A stretch of DNA of 64,000 bases. It comes from Atkinsonella hypoxylon (Eukaryota > Ascomycota > Sordariomycetes > Hypocreales > Clavicipitaceae). Within the stretch, counting starts at the first letter, position 1, and each line of letters opens with the position of its first letter. Where the stretch lies: assembly GCA_000729835.1 (NCBI GenBank), contig JFHB01000009.1, forward strand, positions 124,001 through 188,000, in the 5' to 3' direction. Made by a program: the position numbers and the translations under genes. The notes under the pieces are model-generated. The model saw nothing but the letters and a program-made list of their open reading frames with translations, was not told the origin of the DNA and did not search any database. This document shows positions 36,414 through 48,776 of the stretch, piece after piece.

Positions 36414-36611
36414 AAGAAAATTGAATCAAGTATGTTGTCGTTGTTTATACAGTCTCGTTTTGCCGTCACACCCAACCTACCCTGAAGAACGCATAAACTC
36501 GGGATAAATCCCACTGTGCGAAAACTGCGGGGCAGAAGTAACCGCACAGTCCCCTCACCTGTTGATAAAAATTTATAGACTCCTGTTGATGTATCATCCC
36601 AGTTGACGACC

Positions 36612-37275
36612 ATGGCGCCAAATCTTTCGGAAGATGAGATTGATGATCTCATCTATTTTTCTCGCATGGGAGAAAATGACGACTTAGATGAATTGTTGGT
36701 GGCGCTGGCCCAACGCGAGCAGGTATCAACAGCTGAGATATTGGTCGTGGCCAAGAACGAGAGCAAATCAACGGCCCTGCATATGGCTTCAGGAAATGGG
36801 CATTCAGGTATTTAAAATTTACAATTTGACGCCCAAGATGCCCCCTTTTCCCATTGTCTTCTGGCAAATTTTTACTACAATCTCGGTCGAGCGCTTCCCT
36901 GACTTCCGTGCAGAGACTGTACGAAAGCTTCTCCAATGTTTCGATGGCAGACCCAAGGAGGAAAGGCAGGCTTATCTCGATGAAGCCAATGAGCATGGCA
37001 ACACTGGGCTGCACTGGGCTGCGCTAGGCGGCCATCTTGATACAGTCAAGCTTTTGATGGAACACGGCGCATCACCAGCCTTGGCCAATGAAAGCAACTA
37101 CGTGCCGCTGGACTTGGCCAACCTCAACGACAAGCGCGCCGTTGCCGAGCATCTCTTGGCCTCTGCCGGCATGCTTGAAAACCAGAATGAGGAGGTCGGC
37201 CTCGTGAATGCCGCGGAGTCGATCGAGCTCACTGGCGATGACATGGACAACATGCCTGAGGCAAAGGCAGCATAG
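36612..37275 (+). CDS. yar1: YAR1-like ankyrin-repeat protein
   Basis: There are two exons, 36612-36807 and 36914-37275, giving 185 residues. The N-terminus is acidic (LSEDEIDDLIYFSRMGENDDLDELL). Three ankyrin units follow: STALHMASGNGHSETVRKLL, GNTGLHWAALGGHLDTVKLLMEHGAS and YVPLDLANLNDKRAVAEHLL. The C-terminal tail is again acidic. Size, acidic ends and repeat spacing match yeast Yar1, a dedicated chaperone that shields newly made ribosomal protein Rps3 until it joins the pre-40S subunit. The match is by architecture, so another small ankyrin protein remains possible. The intron acceptor at 36913 rebuilds the HSETVRKLL helix. The gene is close behind spo11 on the same strand but has its own short spacer. 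Confidence 0.82.
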
Positions 37276-37981
37276 CATAAATGGAATTTGCGGACTATCA
37301 ATCACATGGATGCCGCAAGCCCCATTCATCACAGGTTGATACCGCGGCCAGCATGGTCCATGTTGGTGATCGATCTAACCCGCACGGGGGAAAGACATAC
37401 GTTGCATTACGCCAGACGGAATCTAGAATAGATGAACACTTGTGCCTGGCCATTGGAAGCAACGCAAAGGCCAGGCGATACAAGAGAATCTCGCGGTAGA
37501 AGACAAGGACATGGCGAAGAGATGGGCGAGTCAGGAACGCACAAGGATTGTTTGCTTGGAAGTGCTTTTTGTTTCGACGGATTTTGGTGATTCTGTCCCA
37601 CAAGGAGTTTTACGCAGGCCACACAAATGAAAATATACGACGCCTTCCACGGTAGTACTGAAGCGCGTACAATCTATAGCTTATAAGGAATTGAATTTTA
37701 AAAGCGACGATCGATCTCCAAGTCGCTTATGTTTCAAGGTGGTGTCCTCAACTATGGCACGCACGAAACCTTGCTCGCAGTGACAAGCAGGTGGCCGTAG
37801 ATCCTTGAGGACACCGCATCGACCCGGCGTTCCGAAAATTCCAAGACTGCATAATATCGTTCTTCCCCTTTCTTTGTCTTTATCTTCTCACATCCTGCAG
37901 CCTTCGAGCCAGGCGAAACAAGTGCCTGCAGCACCCACCTGATTCAACGACAAAAGTGTACCCAAGAATGCACATAAACAG

Positions 37982-38019
<38 letters not shown>

Positions 38020-38824
38020 CATATATTTATGCAGAGTTTTGCTTTTGTGCCCGATGAGTTTCTGTGCTCGAGGGCTGGCAATTTCACCAACGACCGGCTA
38101 CCGCAGCGCACGTCCGTAGGCAACGGCGCAGAGAAGTAGGACTGGACTTCCACGACTATGAACTTTCATAACGAGTGTCGAAAGGTAGTCGCTGGTATAT
38201 GCTCGAGCGCGCTAAATATGCTGACGCCAGTTCTTCCCTTGTTTCTTCCCGACCACAATGATACCGGAAACGTCTTGAGGTGAGTATTTATGCGGCATAG
38301 TGATAGACAGTCATACTTGACAGCACACCCGAACTTACGAAGGGTTAGGGCAACGAAGGGGGATTGTTTCCGAGAACTAGTGCGTGACGATGGTTAGTTC
38401 TTGACCTGTCTCTGGCCCAACAAGCGATATACAGCCAAATGGCCGAATGCCTTCCATAGTTGGGTATTACTTACGGCGTGTCCATCTCGGACAATGGCTT
38501 TGACAAACGAGTTCATCGTGAAGAAAGATGGTGCGAACGGGCTTGTCGCTGACTGGAAGGCTTACGAGGTACCTTAGTGCCTAAGCTCTTGGGTGTTAAG
38601 AGTTATGATGGGAATGCCTGTATTCTATTGCAAACAATATATGGCGCTAGCTGCAGGCACTGGCTGTTGACTTGCTAAATATGATACATTTCTAATCAAA
38701 TGATTGATGCTAGTTGCTAAAGAATCTGTTCAAGCGCCACCTTTGTACCAAATGAGTAATCGTACAACCCAATCACTTATGATATCCGTCACTTCATAAA
38801 ATCCCTTACTTTTGCATACCCAGC
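37276..38824. other. Convergent intergenic region with an AT microsatellite
   Basis: About 1.5 kb between converging yar1 and lipase genes. A TA dinucleotide run lies at about 37984-38014. Short open frames on both strands show no family features. Confidence 0.5.
37984..38014. repeat. TA dinucleotide microsatellite
   Basis: About fifteen consecutive AT/TA units, read directly from the sequence. Confidence 0.9.
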
Positions 38825-40595
38825 TCAGGCAGCTACACTTAGGGTTTCTGCCACTTGTCCCATCGCAGCATTCTCGCTGGGCTCCAGTTCTCCTTTTATC
38901 TTCTCCTCGCTTTCCTCAACCTGCTTCTCAACCGACTTGCCAAAGTTCTCGCCTGCAAAGTCACCAAGTCCAATCATGTCGATCCACTTCCAGTGATCAA
39001 CCACGTCGTTGCCGCTTCGATCGAAAATAGCTTTATCATCATCAATTCCCTCTGCTAATGCTGGAACAACTCCATCCTTGGTAACTGCTGATAACTTATC
39101 GAAAGCAGAGCCATCGATCAAGTCACCCGCGTACGTGCGGGCTACTGGAATGCCGTTTGCCCGGAAAAGCTGAAGCTGTGCTCGAAGATTCAGACGGAGG
39201 GCTCGTTCAGGTTGTTCGGCATCAAAGATCTTCTTGGTCAACCAAGGAAAAAGAATGCCGAAATCAGACTGGCTGAGGTGAGCCGAGTTGACCACATAAA
39301 AGAAGTTGGGCTCTGGCAGCTTTATGCCGCTCGGCCGCTCGTACAACTGTGGCGTCACAGTCTTGCAGTTTGGTTCCGGTGATAACAGCTTTGCTTTTAC
39401 ATGCAGATGCTCTGTCCAGTTGTGGAAAGCCTCCGATTCTACCGCTAGGAGAGCCGTGCCCCCAGGAGCGGTGGGCACATCGGCATAGATAGGCAATGGT
39501 AAGTTAAACAGTGGTGCTGAGTTCGGAGCAAGAAGTGGCAGACACCACATATCTAGAAGCATTATCGCGTTCTTTTCAGTGATTTGCCTGCGTATGTTGC
39601 TATCCCTGGCTGGAGAGAAGAGAGGCTTTTTGATGGCAACAACTTCGGGAACGTCGGCGTAGTAGTTGCACTTCAGGAATTGGTACATGGTTGCAGCACC
39701 AAAACTGTGTCCTCCAAAAATAATGTGTCCCGGCTCATGTACGTCCAAGCGGCCAGCCAAGTGCTTGAGAGTTGGTGTCGACAGATTCATATTGGTCAAA
39801 GGTCGTCCTTCGTCGATGGCTAAGATTGCGTCGTGGATTAGGCCAATTTCCCAGAGTCTGATGCGCAATTGGGCTTCTCGAGCTTCGTAAACCTCGGACG
39901 TAGCTTCATGGGAGATTCGATTATAAGGAACAATGCGACGAGCGTGCGGCGAAAAGAATCGACTAGTCTGGTTCGCTAAGCGAATGAAAGACACGGCGGC
40001 GCTGCCGTCTCGATGCTCTGGACAAAAGACGACGCCACCGTGCGATGCTAGTGATCCAGCAATGTAAGAGTATGAATTTCGGCCACCTCCGAGGCCATGA
40101 GAGAAAATCATGGTCGGCCATCGCTTGGTTTCGGTAGTTGCGGCGGCGGCCTCAGCATTCTTGTGCACGGGAATCGTTGTGTAATGAAGGTGTCGCGGCA
40201 GAAACCTGGTTTAGAGACCGTCAGCTTTAATTACTATTTCTCCTAGAATACACTGTAGTGATTACGACGCACGAGAGAATGTCTGCCAGGGTTGGGCTGA
40301 TGCCGATGAACTTGGTGTACGCGGAGACATGGTGCCTTTGAGGATTTGGTAACCAGGTGATGGGTGCTTCCTTGGATTTAGCTACGGCAGGATAGAACAC
40401 TCTGAACTGGACCGTTGGTATATCGGCCGCATTTTCTGGGGTCGGACTTGGGGATTCAAGGTCGGTCACTGGAATTTCCACATCGACAGTGCCAACCTTA
40501 TAAGGGCCGGTGTATTCTGGAAAGGCCGGGATGGGACTTAATCGAGACAGGTAGGAGGCGACTTTGGAGGTCACCTGTGTATCTGCCGCAGCCAT
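38825..40595 (-). CDS. Platelet-activating-factor acetylhydrolase-like lipase
   Basis: There are two exons, 40273-40595 and 38825-40205 (coding order), giving 567 residues; the join gives ADILSFLPRHLHYTTIPV. The N-terminal half has EYTGPYKVGTVDVEIPV and FRVFYPA, then TMIFSHGLGGGRNSYSYIAGSLASHG (oxyanion region) and the nucleophile elbow GGHSFGAATMYQF with Ser at about residue 275. These are the PAF-AH (isoform II type) alpha/beta-hydrolase features. The family removes short or oxidised acyl groups from phospholipids; the substrate of fungal members is generally not established. No signal peptide is visible, so the enzyme is probably intracellular. The ATG at 40595 is the first in the frame, because the codons upstream are non-ATG. 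The Asp and His of the triad were not placed with confidence. Confidence 0.85.
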
Positions 40596-40917
40596 CACGG
40601 CTGCTTGCCGCAAATTGAATTGAATGCTGTTGCTATTGATACATGTATGGCGGCTACCGCTCTACTCGACTGGAGCTCGTTGACTGCAGGTTCTATGACA
40701 ACGTACGCGATAGTTCTGGGGTGTCTCAGCTGGGTCGTGACAATGCGGCAGAACGTGCAGGGAAATAGGAAATATGAAAAACAAAGACTCCAGGTTATAG
40801 AAGTAGTCTGTCTAGAGACAAGGACGTGGGAAATAATCGGTTTGTTGAAGAGGAACGAAATGGTCGAAGAGAAAGGGGACAAGACCAGAATGGATTATTT
40901 TGAATGCCTATCATGAA

Positions 40918-40953
40918 ATGTCACACCACATGTCACACCACACGTCACACCAC
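40918..40953. repeat. Tandem repeat, 12-bp unit x3
   Basis: The unit ATGTCACACCAC occurs twice perfectly and a third time with one T-to-C change. Confidence 0.92.
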
Positions 40954-41013
40954 ACATTCAGTGTGGATAGTGAAGGTACCTGTACTTGGAGCTGCCAAAG
41001 CCCCCTGTCTAAG

Positions 41014-41140
41014 TGTGCGCGTCAACCCGGTTCCTGGTGACATGTGGCAAATTGAGGCTAAATGCTCCCAGTGGCATGTCTTGTATGACAACTATCATAC
41101 GATCGATGACAGGCTAGTCCAAGATCAGGTTGGCGCGCGA
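41014..41140. mobile_element. MITE-like inverted-repeat element, copy A
   Basis: The ends GTGCGCGTCAACCCGG and, inverted, CGCGCGCCAACCTGA form imperfect terminal inverted repeats around about 75 bp. The ends and part of the inner right half resemble the element at 55764-55922, with ACTATCATAC and GACAGGCTAGTC here versus ACTGCCATAC and AACAGACTAGTC there. That makes a dispersed family likely. There is no coding capacity, and a target duplication could not be defined. Confidence 0.55.
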
Positions 41141-42183
41141 TGGTACTTAGGTACCTGCTTTGGATGCTACGCAATGACAGGCATTAATGGGAAGGAGGTG
41201 ACGTAATAAATGCCCGTGCAAAGCCCCTTCCGCCCCACTCAAAGATCAACCTGCTACCTACCTAGGTACCTATGTCTTCTATTTTGTATTTTGTACAAAC
41301 AGTTGACCATGAGTAACAAAACATACCGGCCCTCCATTCACTGAACTTCTTCTGTGACCGAGTTCCATAGCTGCCAAGGACTCTCAGACCACCTTTTCGA
41401 ACTTGGGTACCTGTGGAATGCCCGGACACCGGATACGCCGGGGCTGGGGGCTGGCGGAGATTCGCGAGTTTTTCGTGAGACAAAAGCGGCGGAAAGCGTA
41501 CCAGTAACAGACCAAGTGATTGGGGTGACGGGATGAGACAGGTGATCGCGTGCTGCTTTGCGAAGCTCTAGGCTGCCTCTTAAGGACGAAGGCTTCTCAA
41601 TTGTTTGCTGTTTGTTAACGTTAGTGTATGAAGCCATACCCAAACTGCAAGTTCACCCACCACATCCTTCTGGAAAGCTCTCGAGATTGTTCTCGAAGGT
41701 CGGTCCAGATCTGGCACGAGTCAGGATTTGGCTAAAGATCACGTTGCATTGGCCGCCACACGGCGTGACCCCAAATACGCATAACTCGTCACGTAGTCGC
41801 CACTAGACCCAAAATCACGATGTGGATGCATAAGTATCAAGTCTAGACTCGACTCTGTGCGGAGTACATAAACCTCGACCCACTTAAATACCTAGGTGAA
41901 CATCCTTTTGTGAACGATGTACCAAGCTAGCAGGGGCCGCGAAAATGCCTTGTGCGGTCCAATTCCTGAATGATTTTACAAAGTCTGCTTTACAGAGATA
42001 ATTTCAGCCAATCAAAAGTTACTTCGTAGTTGCAGCTAAAATGCCCACAGAATTATACACATAGCAATTACGCGTTAGTGATGAGCGTTGATTTGCCCTT
42101 CATGTAATTCTATAAAATCATCCAGCGGTTGTATTGTATAACTCAGAGGCAGACGGTACGGGATAAGAGACAGGACAACGAAC

Positions 42184-42668
42184 TTGTATCAACTGAGGAA
42201 GATTGAAGAAGACATTTGTCAAGGTTATCCAAGTCACCTGCCGATCTCCTCACAAGATACAATTCCCTTGACGCACTGTCTCGAATCCATCGCCTCTCTC
42301 AATGCTGGCGGCGGCTCTCGCATTGAGGACATCAACCAAGCCGTCAAGGCTGGTGTGTCAGTGCCAATATCAAAGAAAGCATCCTATCCACAGGTCGAGG
42401 TAAAGCGTCTCTCGTGGCACAACAGCGGTCTGCTACTGGGGAGGCCTGGGGGTTTCATAAAAAGGTCTCGCTTGAAAACGCTCGTAAAGGAGCTCCATAG
42501 ATAGATTGCTGATTTATTCTCCACGAAATCCGGCGTCAGAGCACTCCTGAATTGGCTCAGATTGTCCTTGCCAGACTGAGTATTGGCGCCCGGCTGTTTG
42601 GAATTGCCATGGAGGCAGTCAAACAGGCGACCAAGGATATGTCGACTTGCGAAAAGCTGATTCTATGA
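42184..42668 (+). pseudogene. Possible decayed coding fragment, function unknown
   Basis: An open frame of 106 codons (42184-42504) has protein-like composition (IEEDICQGYPSHLPISSQ, LTHCLESIASLNAGGG). Beyond its stop, another frame (about 42537-42668) continues with STPELAQIVLARLSIGARLFG and MEAVKQATKDMSTCEKLIL, which is helix-like. The two pieces could be one gene broken by a frameshift and a stop. I do not recognise the family, and chance open frames are a real alternative. Confidence 0.25.
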
Positions 42669-43304
42669 CGCGCAGTCGTCTGTAGCCTAACACGATATTT
42701 CATGATGACGGCAATAAAGGATAACCGTAAAAATAACCTACTTTGGATAGAACAGAACTCAATACTGTGCTGGCTCAACAAGATTACCCAGCGCTTCTAA
42801 GGCATCAGAGTGCGCAGGGTTTTCAACGCACTATTACGGCTTCGTTGCGGATGTAGCGGTGCGTCTAAGTCCAGTGACAGGTATCAATCGGGGTTGTCTA
42901 GACCGATCGCTCAATCAAAGATATTTAGCATCAGACAATAAAGAGCTGAATCCCAGTCCGGATGTACCATGTCAAGATACTTAAGCAGCACGCCATGGCT
43001 CGGTGAACAGACAGCTACAAAACTGTGGCATCTGTTGGTTGATCTTGACGGACAGGCAATGCTCGTTCGATACCACGTCAACCACCATCTTGCGACGTGA
43101 TGAATTTCCGCACACGTTCAACTAGCTCTCTCAAGCTAATTGTGCAGGATATTCGTGAAAGAACAGCCTTTGCATGTTTCACGATTTGCGGGTTCCTTGG
43201 CGGAACTTATCCAAGTGGAGGCCAATTCCGAGTTGAGGCCGAAGCGAGTCAGGCGAAGCGCGGTCCTATTGCATGCATATAAGCGATCAGAAGCGTGGAG
43301 AAGG

Positions 43305-43329
43305 AAAAAAAAAAAAAAAAAAAAAAAAA
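43305..43329. repeat. Poly(A) tract of 25 bases
   Basis: A homopolymer read directly. No retroposed gene is recognised upstream, so a poly(A)-tail origin is not supported. Confidence 0.9.
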
Positions 43330-44108
43330 CCATCACACGCCTTAAGCTAAGCTTATGCGCGGAACTGGGTCAAAGGCCCCGGTGCGGTGCAATGAGTTGC
43401 GCAGCTTGGCAACGTATTCGTTCGTCAGCCGAGGGCGCGGAGTGCTGACGGTTCCCAATTCCCCGTCCTTAAAAGGGGGCAATATAATAAGAGGCAACCT
43501 GGTACTCCGTAATAAATCAATAGCTTTGTTTTGACAAGTCCACAATGTTGATGGTCCTCCACATTGTGCCCATAAGAGCCCACCGTAATATTACCAGCCT
43601 AGACCGCAGCAATTAGCAACAGTGGCTTTGGGCGTAGTTTTGAGGCATACGCATGCTATCCTGCCAGTAAGATACCCTCATCTGGACCTGGGGTGAAAGT
43701 AAGACTGGCCTGTCTTGAGCTTAAATTGCTCTTACTTGGTAACATGTTTGCGACATCGAACCAGCATGGCCGGAGCACATTCCGCTTTAGACTTATGTCC
43801 TTTTATTCATCGGCGCTTATCAACGACAAGTTCTTCAAGTTTTGACTCTAGTAGGATGTACTCCCGTGCGATGATCCAGAGTTTGCTCCCGATGTCCGGT
43901 TTTCGGCACGGGGCCGGGCTTGGCTGTTGGACCAAGAAAACCTAGCCTCTATGCTCGTGTAAATGGTCCACAATAAGAAATGTAATAAATCTCTTCATAG
44001 ACCGCGACCGTTCTATGTAGACTCTCATTTCCCTCCCATGTCATGTAGACTTTTGCGTAGTCGTTTGGGTTGTGATCCTTTTGGTCGGTGCCGGTTGCTT
44101 TTGTGAAC

Positions 44109-46034
44109 ATGTCCGGACAGGACATCGCGCTCGCTTCCACCAGCAGCTGCGATAAGCCGACCTACCAGTCCGATGCTGCCGACTTAAAAGTCGTAGCTGG
44201 GCCTCATATCCCCGCCACTTTCCAAGAAGAGGACTTTTGGACCCGGTGCGGCTTGAATAGAAAGTCGTTTCAAAGGCGCCACTATGGAAGAGGTATTGTT
44301 GAGTTGGACCGAGCGATTAAATCGCGGCATCTACACATGATTGCCATCGGTGGTTCCATTGGTGCTGGCTTCTTTATTGGATCAGGGGGTGCTCTGGCTA
44401 AAGGCGTAAGTCAGCTTCTTCTCAGTAGAGGGTAATGCCATTTACTAACTTTCAAAAGGGCCCAGCTTCTATCCTTATTTGTTTTTCTATCGTCGGCTTC
44501 ATGGTCCTCAATGTCGGTATGTCAAATGTCGGTTCACTCCTATTTCGAGCTGGGTGCACAAATTAACGAGTTCCAATGGAAATGCAGTTTTTGCTTTGGC
44601 CGAGCTCGCTGTCATGTATCCCATCTCTGGCGGTTTCTACACATATGCGAGTCGATTTATCGACCCATCGTTCGGTTTTGCTGTCGGTTGGAACTACTTG
44701 TTCCTGTGGCTAGTGGTCTTGCCGCTCGAATTGACGGTCTGCGGCTTGGTCATCCGATATTGGGATACCGAAACCAGCGTTGCTGTATGGATCACACTGT
44801 TCCTCGTTGCTGTTATTCTTATCAACGTTTTTGGCAGCATCGGGTTTGCTGAAGAGGAATTCTGGGCTTCCTCTATTAAGCTGGTCTCTGTGGTCATCTT
44901 CATGATTATTGCGCTCGTCCTAGTGCTGGGTGGTGGCCCTAATGATGGCAGATATAACGAATACTGGGGGGCTCGCTACTGGCATAATCCAGGGGCTTTC
45001 CGCAACGGCTTCACTGGTTTCTGCTCCGTCTTTGTCACAGCCGCGTTCTCTCTTACCGGAACAGAACTAGTAGGATTAGCAGCTGCGGAAACCGCTAACC
45101 CAGTTAAGAGTCTCCCCGGTGCTATCAAGCAGGTGTTTTGGCGGGTGATTGTGTTTTATGTGCTGGGCCTATTCTTCGTGGGATTGCTTATCCCCTCTGA
45201 CGACCCTCGATTGCTGGCCAGTCAGGCGATCACTGATGTTAAGGCATCTCCATGGGTTCTCATCGGCTACTACGCAAAACTCCGCGGCCTGGATCACTTT
45301 ATGAATGCTGTCATCCTGACTTCGGTGCTCTCGATCGGCGTCTCAGCTGTATTCGGCGGCTCCCGTACGCTCACAGCTCTGGCCCAGCAGGGTTATGCCC
45401 CTAAGGTTTTCACCTACATCGATCGATCTGGCCGTCCGCTAGCCTCCGTTATTGCTCTTATCCTGACTGGGCCGCTTGCCTACGTAAACTTAAGCGCATC
45501 GGGTCCTACAGTGTTTGACTGGCTGCAAGCTATCTCAGGATTAGCTGTTTTGTTCGCTTGGGGAGGCATTTGCCTGTCACACATTCGTTTCCGCTCTGCA
45601 TGGACTTATCATGGGCATTCTGTGGAGGAGATTCCATATCGCGCCGCCTTTGGTGTGTACGGCTCATGGATTGGCCTGGTTCTCTGCATTGTTGTTCTCA
45701 TCGCTCAGGTAAGCTATTGCTGCTTCTTACTGCCGTGCTGGTCCATTCATTGCTCGTCCTGACCCGTTGAATCTAGTTTTTCACCGCCATTTGCCCCCCT
45801 GGCCGAGACGGACTGAACGATATCCAAGGATTCTTCAAGTCTTACCTCGCTTTCCCTATTCTTCTCGCTTTCTGGGCCGGCGGATTCGTCTGGAAGCGAA
45901 CTGGGTGGCTGCGGCTTGATCAAATCGATGTGGACACGGGTCGTCGCGAACTCGATTGGGATGAGATTAGGGCATACCAAGAACAGATCAAGGCAATGCC
46001 AACCTGGCGTCGGGTGTTGCATAGACTGTTCTAA
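44109..46034 (+). CDS. Amino-acid permease (APC superfamily, YAT/AAP type)
   Basis: There are four exons, 44109-44405, 44459-44516, 44588-45708 and 45777-46034, giving 577 residues with all joins in frame. After a hydrophilic N-terminus comes the first-helix signature SRHLHMIAIGGSIGAGFFIGSGGAL, then about 12 membrane spans. Other typical parts are VFALAELAVMYPISGGFYTYASRFIDPSFGFAVGWNY, FSLTGTELVGLAAAETANPVKSLPGAIKQVFWR and a C-terminal cytosolic tail (DWDEIRAYQEQIKAMPTWRRVLHRLF). This is the fungal general/INDA1-like amino-acid permease group, which imports amino acids with protons at the plasma membrane. Substrate range cannot be read from the sequence. It is the last intact gene before a long gene-poor stretch and shows no lesions. 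Confidence 0.92.
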
Positions 46035-47410
46035 TGCCTCATGGAAGCCAAGCGATATAGTAGTTTAATGAGTATAATTTTTTCGGTGTCTTGCTCAATG
46101 GCATTGTAATTCATCTTTTCCCACACATCTTTCTGTAACACAGCCTCGGTCCAACGAGCCCAGTGCAATTGCGTCACAGATCTAAGTAAGGTTACTTTAA
46201 GATGCCCTTTGATATGCATTACGTACCTAGGTATTCTCAAAGATCCGTGAAGCATCCTCTGAGTACCATCAGATACGTCATATGCCGGGTGCTTCCCATC
46301 TGACTGAATTGACCGTATTGTTGGTCACGCGCGTCTGCACCCTCCAAGCCAGCAGGAGTAGGCACAGATATTGAGGCGCAGTAGGATGTTGCATTGCATC
46401 GCCAGCTGAACTAGAACAAAGCGGGATTCCCGCTTATGCCAACGGTTATGGTCAGGTCAGCTCGCCACATTCGGCAATTGGCGACACTGTGTTGACCGTT
46501 GCACCACGCACGTGCCTTCCTCGGATCGGATGCCTAGCTAGTGGTAGGTTGGAACGTCAACCTTGCTTGAATGCAGCAGAAACGGATCTATCATCTACCC
46601 CGCGACATTTCTTTTTGGAAAAATTCTCTTGGCATGGTCAATAATTGTCTTTAGCTTCGCTGATGCTGGAACTGATGATGTTCTCCGTGAAAGCAAGCGC
46701 CTCCATAATCTATACGACTCCTCACCTGCCCAAGAGTCTAAATGACCGATACTGATACGGCACGTCGGCCTGATACTGACCCAAGTGCGGCACGACACGG
46801 CTGTCGACTAATAGCAAGGACATATCATCTTGTTGTAATGCGACTGAAAGTCATTTCAGCTCGCGCGGCGTGCCCGATGCCGTTGGATCAGCTATTTGTT
46901 TGAAGTCAAAAGCACTTCCGGTTCTTCAATCTGGTGGACATGACGTTGCAAATATGATGGTGGCGTGCTGTGTTTCCAATTCAGGCCTGACTTTATACAT
47001 GAGCTGCACGTCTTGTACTCATCTGCAGCATGTCAGGCAGCCACCATCTTGGTGCTTACTGTCGCAAGTCGGGCCAGGATTGGAAAGACTGACTCTCTTC
47101 GTCAGCATGGGCGAGAAGGTGCTTGTCGAGGTTTTAAGCCGATGTGGAATTCCAAGACATTGTCGAACTGCTACTATATCTCTTGCAAAGGTGCAGATCT
47201 CTTTCAAGGGGTGTATGACTGTATGCATAGGAAAGGCTGAAGTGTACATGCAGCAATACGGTGATGGCGGTGGTAGCTGAGCATTGATGCCAATGATATC
47301 CTCTCCCAACAATGACCTCTAGTGGCAGATAGATACTCTTGTTCCTCAAACTTCCAGAGCTCAGGTGAGATTCATATGTCAGACCTATCTTTCACTTGAG
47401 AAGTATAAAG
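46035..47410. other. Gene-poor flank downstream of the permease
   Basis: About 1.4 kb. Overlapping open frames on both strands (for example 46870-47280) have no recognisable domain. Nothing supportable is found. Confidence 0.45.
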
Positions 47411-48148
47411 ATGGTGCATCCTCCCTCCGGCTTTTTGACGTCATCATCATGTTCCAATCCAAAAAAGTCTCTTTCACATCGATCGGACAAGCGCATTTCT
47501 CTGCTGTCTGTTACGGTCTCGTCTTCTTCAGGATTCCCATACAATGGAGGCAGAAAAGGCACCAGAGTTTTTCTCGGCTCTTGCACCATCCCAAGGGGCG
47601 ATTATGTATATCGAAACAGACCGCTCAAGAATGCTTTTGCATCCCATTCAAGCACAGCCGTCTACCATGTTAAAGAAAATGGTCGTTGGAAAACGGGCGG
47701 CACTCGAGCATTGTTCCATCAGTCTCACTACTCGTATAACTGAATTCGTGGACCAAATAAAGCCGTCCTACTAGCTTTTCCCCTTGCCGATTATCGCAGT
47801 CATCCCCGTCTTGTCATTGATACAACTCTGCCTGTTCGCGGTCTATACTTTCCTCAGCTTTTTGACGAACCACGTTATAAAGGCCTGAGCCGCGTTACAC
47901 AAATTTTATTCTACAAACATAAACACATCTACATACCCAACTGGGCTGGCACATTTGAAAAAGAAGCTGATTGGAAGGTGGGTCAGACTATGCTTCCCAC
48001 TAAGGGGGAATGCCTCGAAATGTCCGGGGACAAAGGTCTGCACTGCTTCAACGACAAATGCCTGGATATACAGCTGGCAGCGTTAATGATCGCCCTCTCC
48101 ATCCCTGGCCAAGACTTGAAACTCACCGAAATTTCCAAAGTCACTTAA
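47411..48148 (+). pseudogene. Interrupted reading frame of unknown function
   Basis: One frame runs from the ATG at 47411 to the TAA at 48146-48148, 246 codons, broken only by a TGA at 47741-47743. The second half reads like a real protein: NKAVLLAFPLADYRSHPRLVID, VRGLYFPQLFDEPRYKGLS, QILFYKHKHIYIPNWAGTFEKE and LAALMIALSIPGQDLKLTEI. The first half is serine- and basic-rich. No intron that removes the stop and keeps the frame was found; a 41-bp GT-AG candidate shifts the frame. A second start in another frame at 47544 gives 76 codons and ends at 47772-47774. I do not recognise the family. It may be a recently disabled gene or a gene whose 5' structure I have not resolved. Confidence 0.35.
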
Positions 48149-48776
48149 AATAAGCGAGCATCCAGCGTTTCAATATTTGAACCACTTAAGCTGGAGCAAC
48201 ATGTGACGCAATTAGGATTGCGTCATCACCCCTGCAAATTTGTCTATAAAATGGGAAGAAGAATCCCCCCCTGGAATCTGTTTTCCACTTAGTTTTTTAG
48301 GCATCTCCATCTGAATTGATTCATCACCTCGCCTCTATACTTCTATGGCTTCCCAGCCCAGCAGCTATCTGGATAGAAGCTACGGCTTCAGCTCAGGCTG
48401 AAAGAGGTTTGGCTGCTCGAATCAAGTTACTACATCATATCGGGACTCATCTGAAGGAGCCTGGGTTGATGTCAGTTGCATCCTTTGGAGATGACGCGGA
48501 CTGCTATTCGATAGGCAGCTCAATCAATCTATAAGGGCAGGACTTATTTCCTTGGTCCAACATTTCGCGGGTTCCTCCTTGCCGATTTGGCATCGCCCGC
48601 AACTGGTCCTGGAAGCAGACTTAGCATTGTTCTTTGCTCTGAGGAGCGTTGTTCCGCCTCTCTGTTCACCTCGATGTTATTGCTTCGTCTCGTCGTTGTC
48701 CGTGGGTGCAGAGGTTGCCAATCAATCTCACTACCAGACGCCATGTTGACCCGAAATGGTCATGAAAGCAATTATA
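48149..48776. other. Gene-poor stretch
   Basis: Short open frames of 65-75 codons on both strands (48316-48815) overlap and show no family features. Nothing supportable is seen. Confidence 0.4.

Larger units (their letters stand above)
40596..44108. other. 3.5-kb region without an intact gene, with small repeats
   Basis: It contains a 12-bp tandem repeat (40918-40953), a small inverted-repeat element (41014-41140), a possible decayed coding fragment (42184-42668) and a 25-base A-tract (43305-43329). The last few hundred bases should be the promoter of the permease gene. No intact gene is recognised. Confidence 0.55.

Noticed and set aside
43305..43329. Poly(A) tail of a retroposed gene
   Set aside because: No gene-like sequence precedes the A-tract and no flanking duplication was seen.
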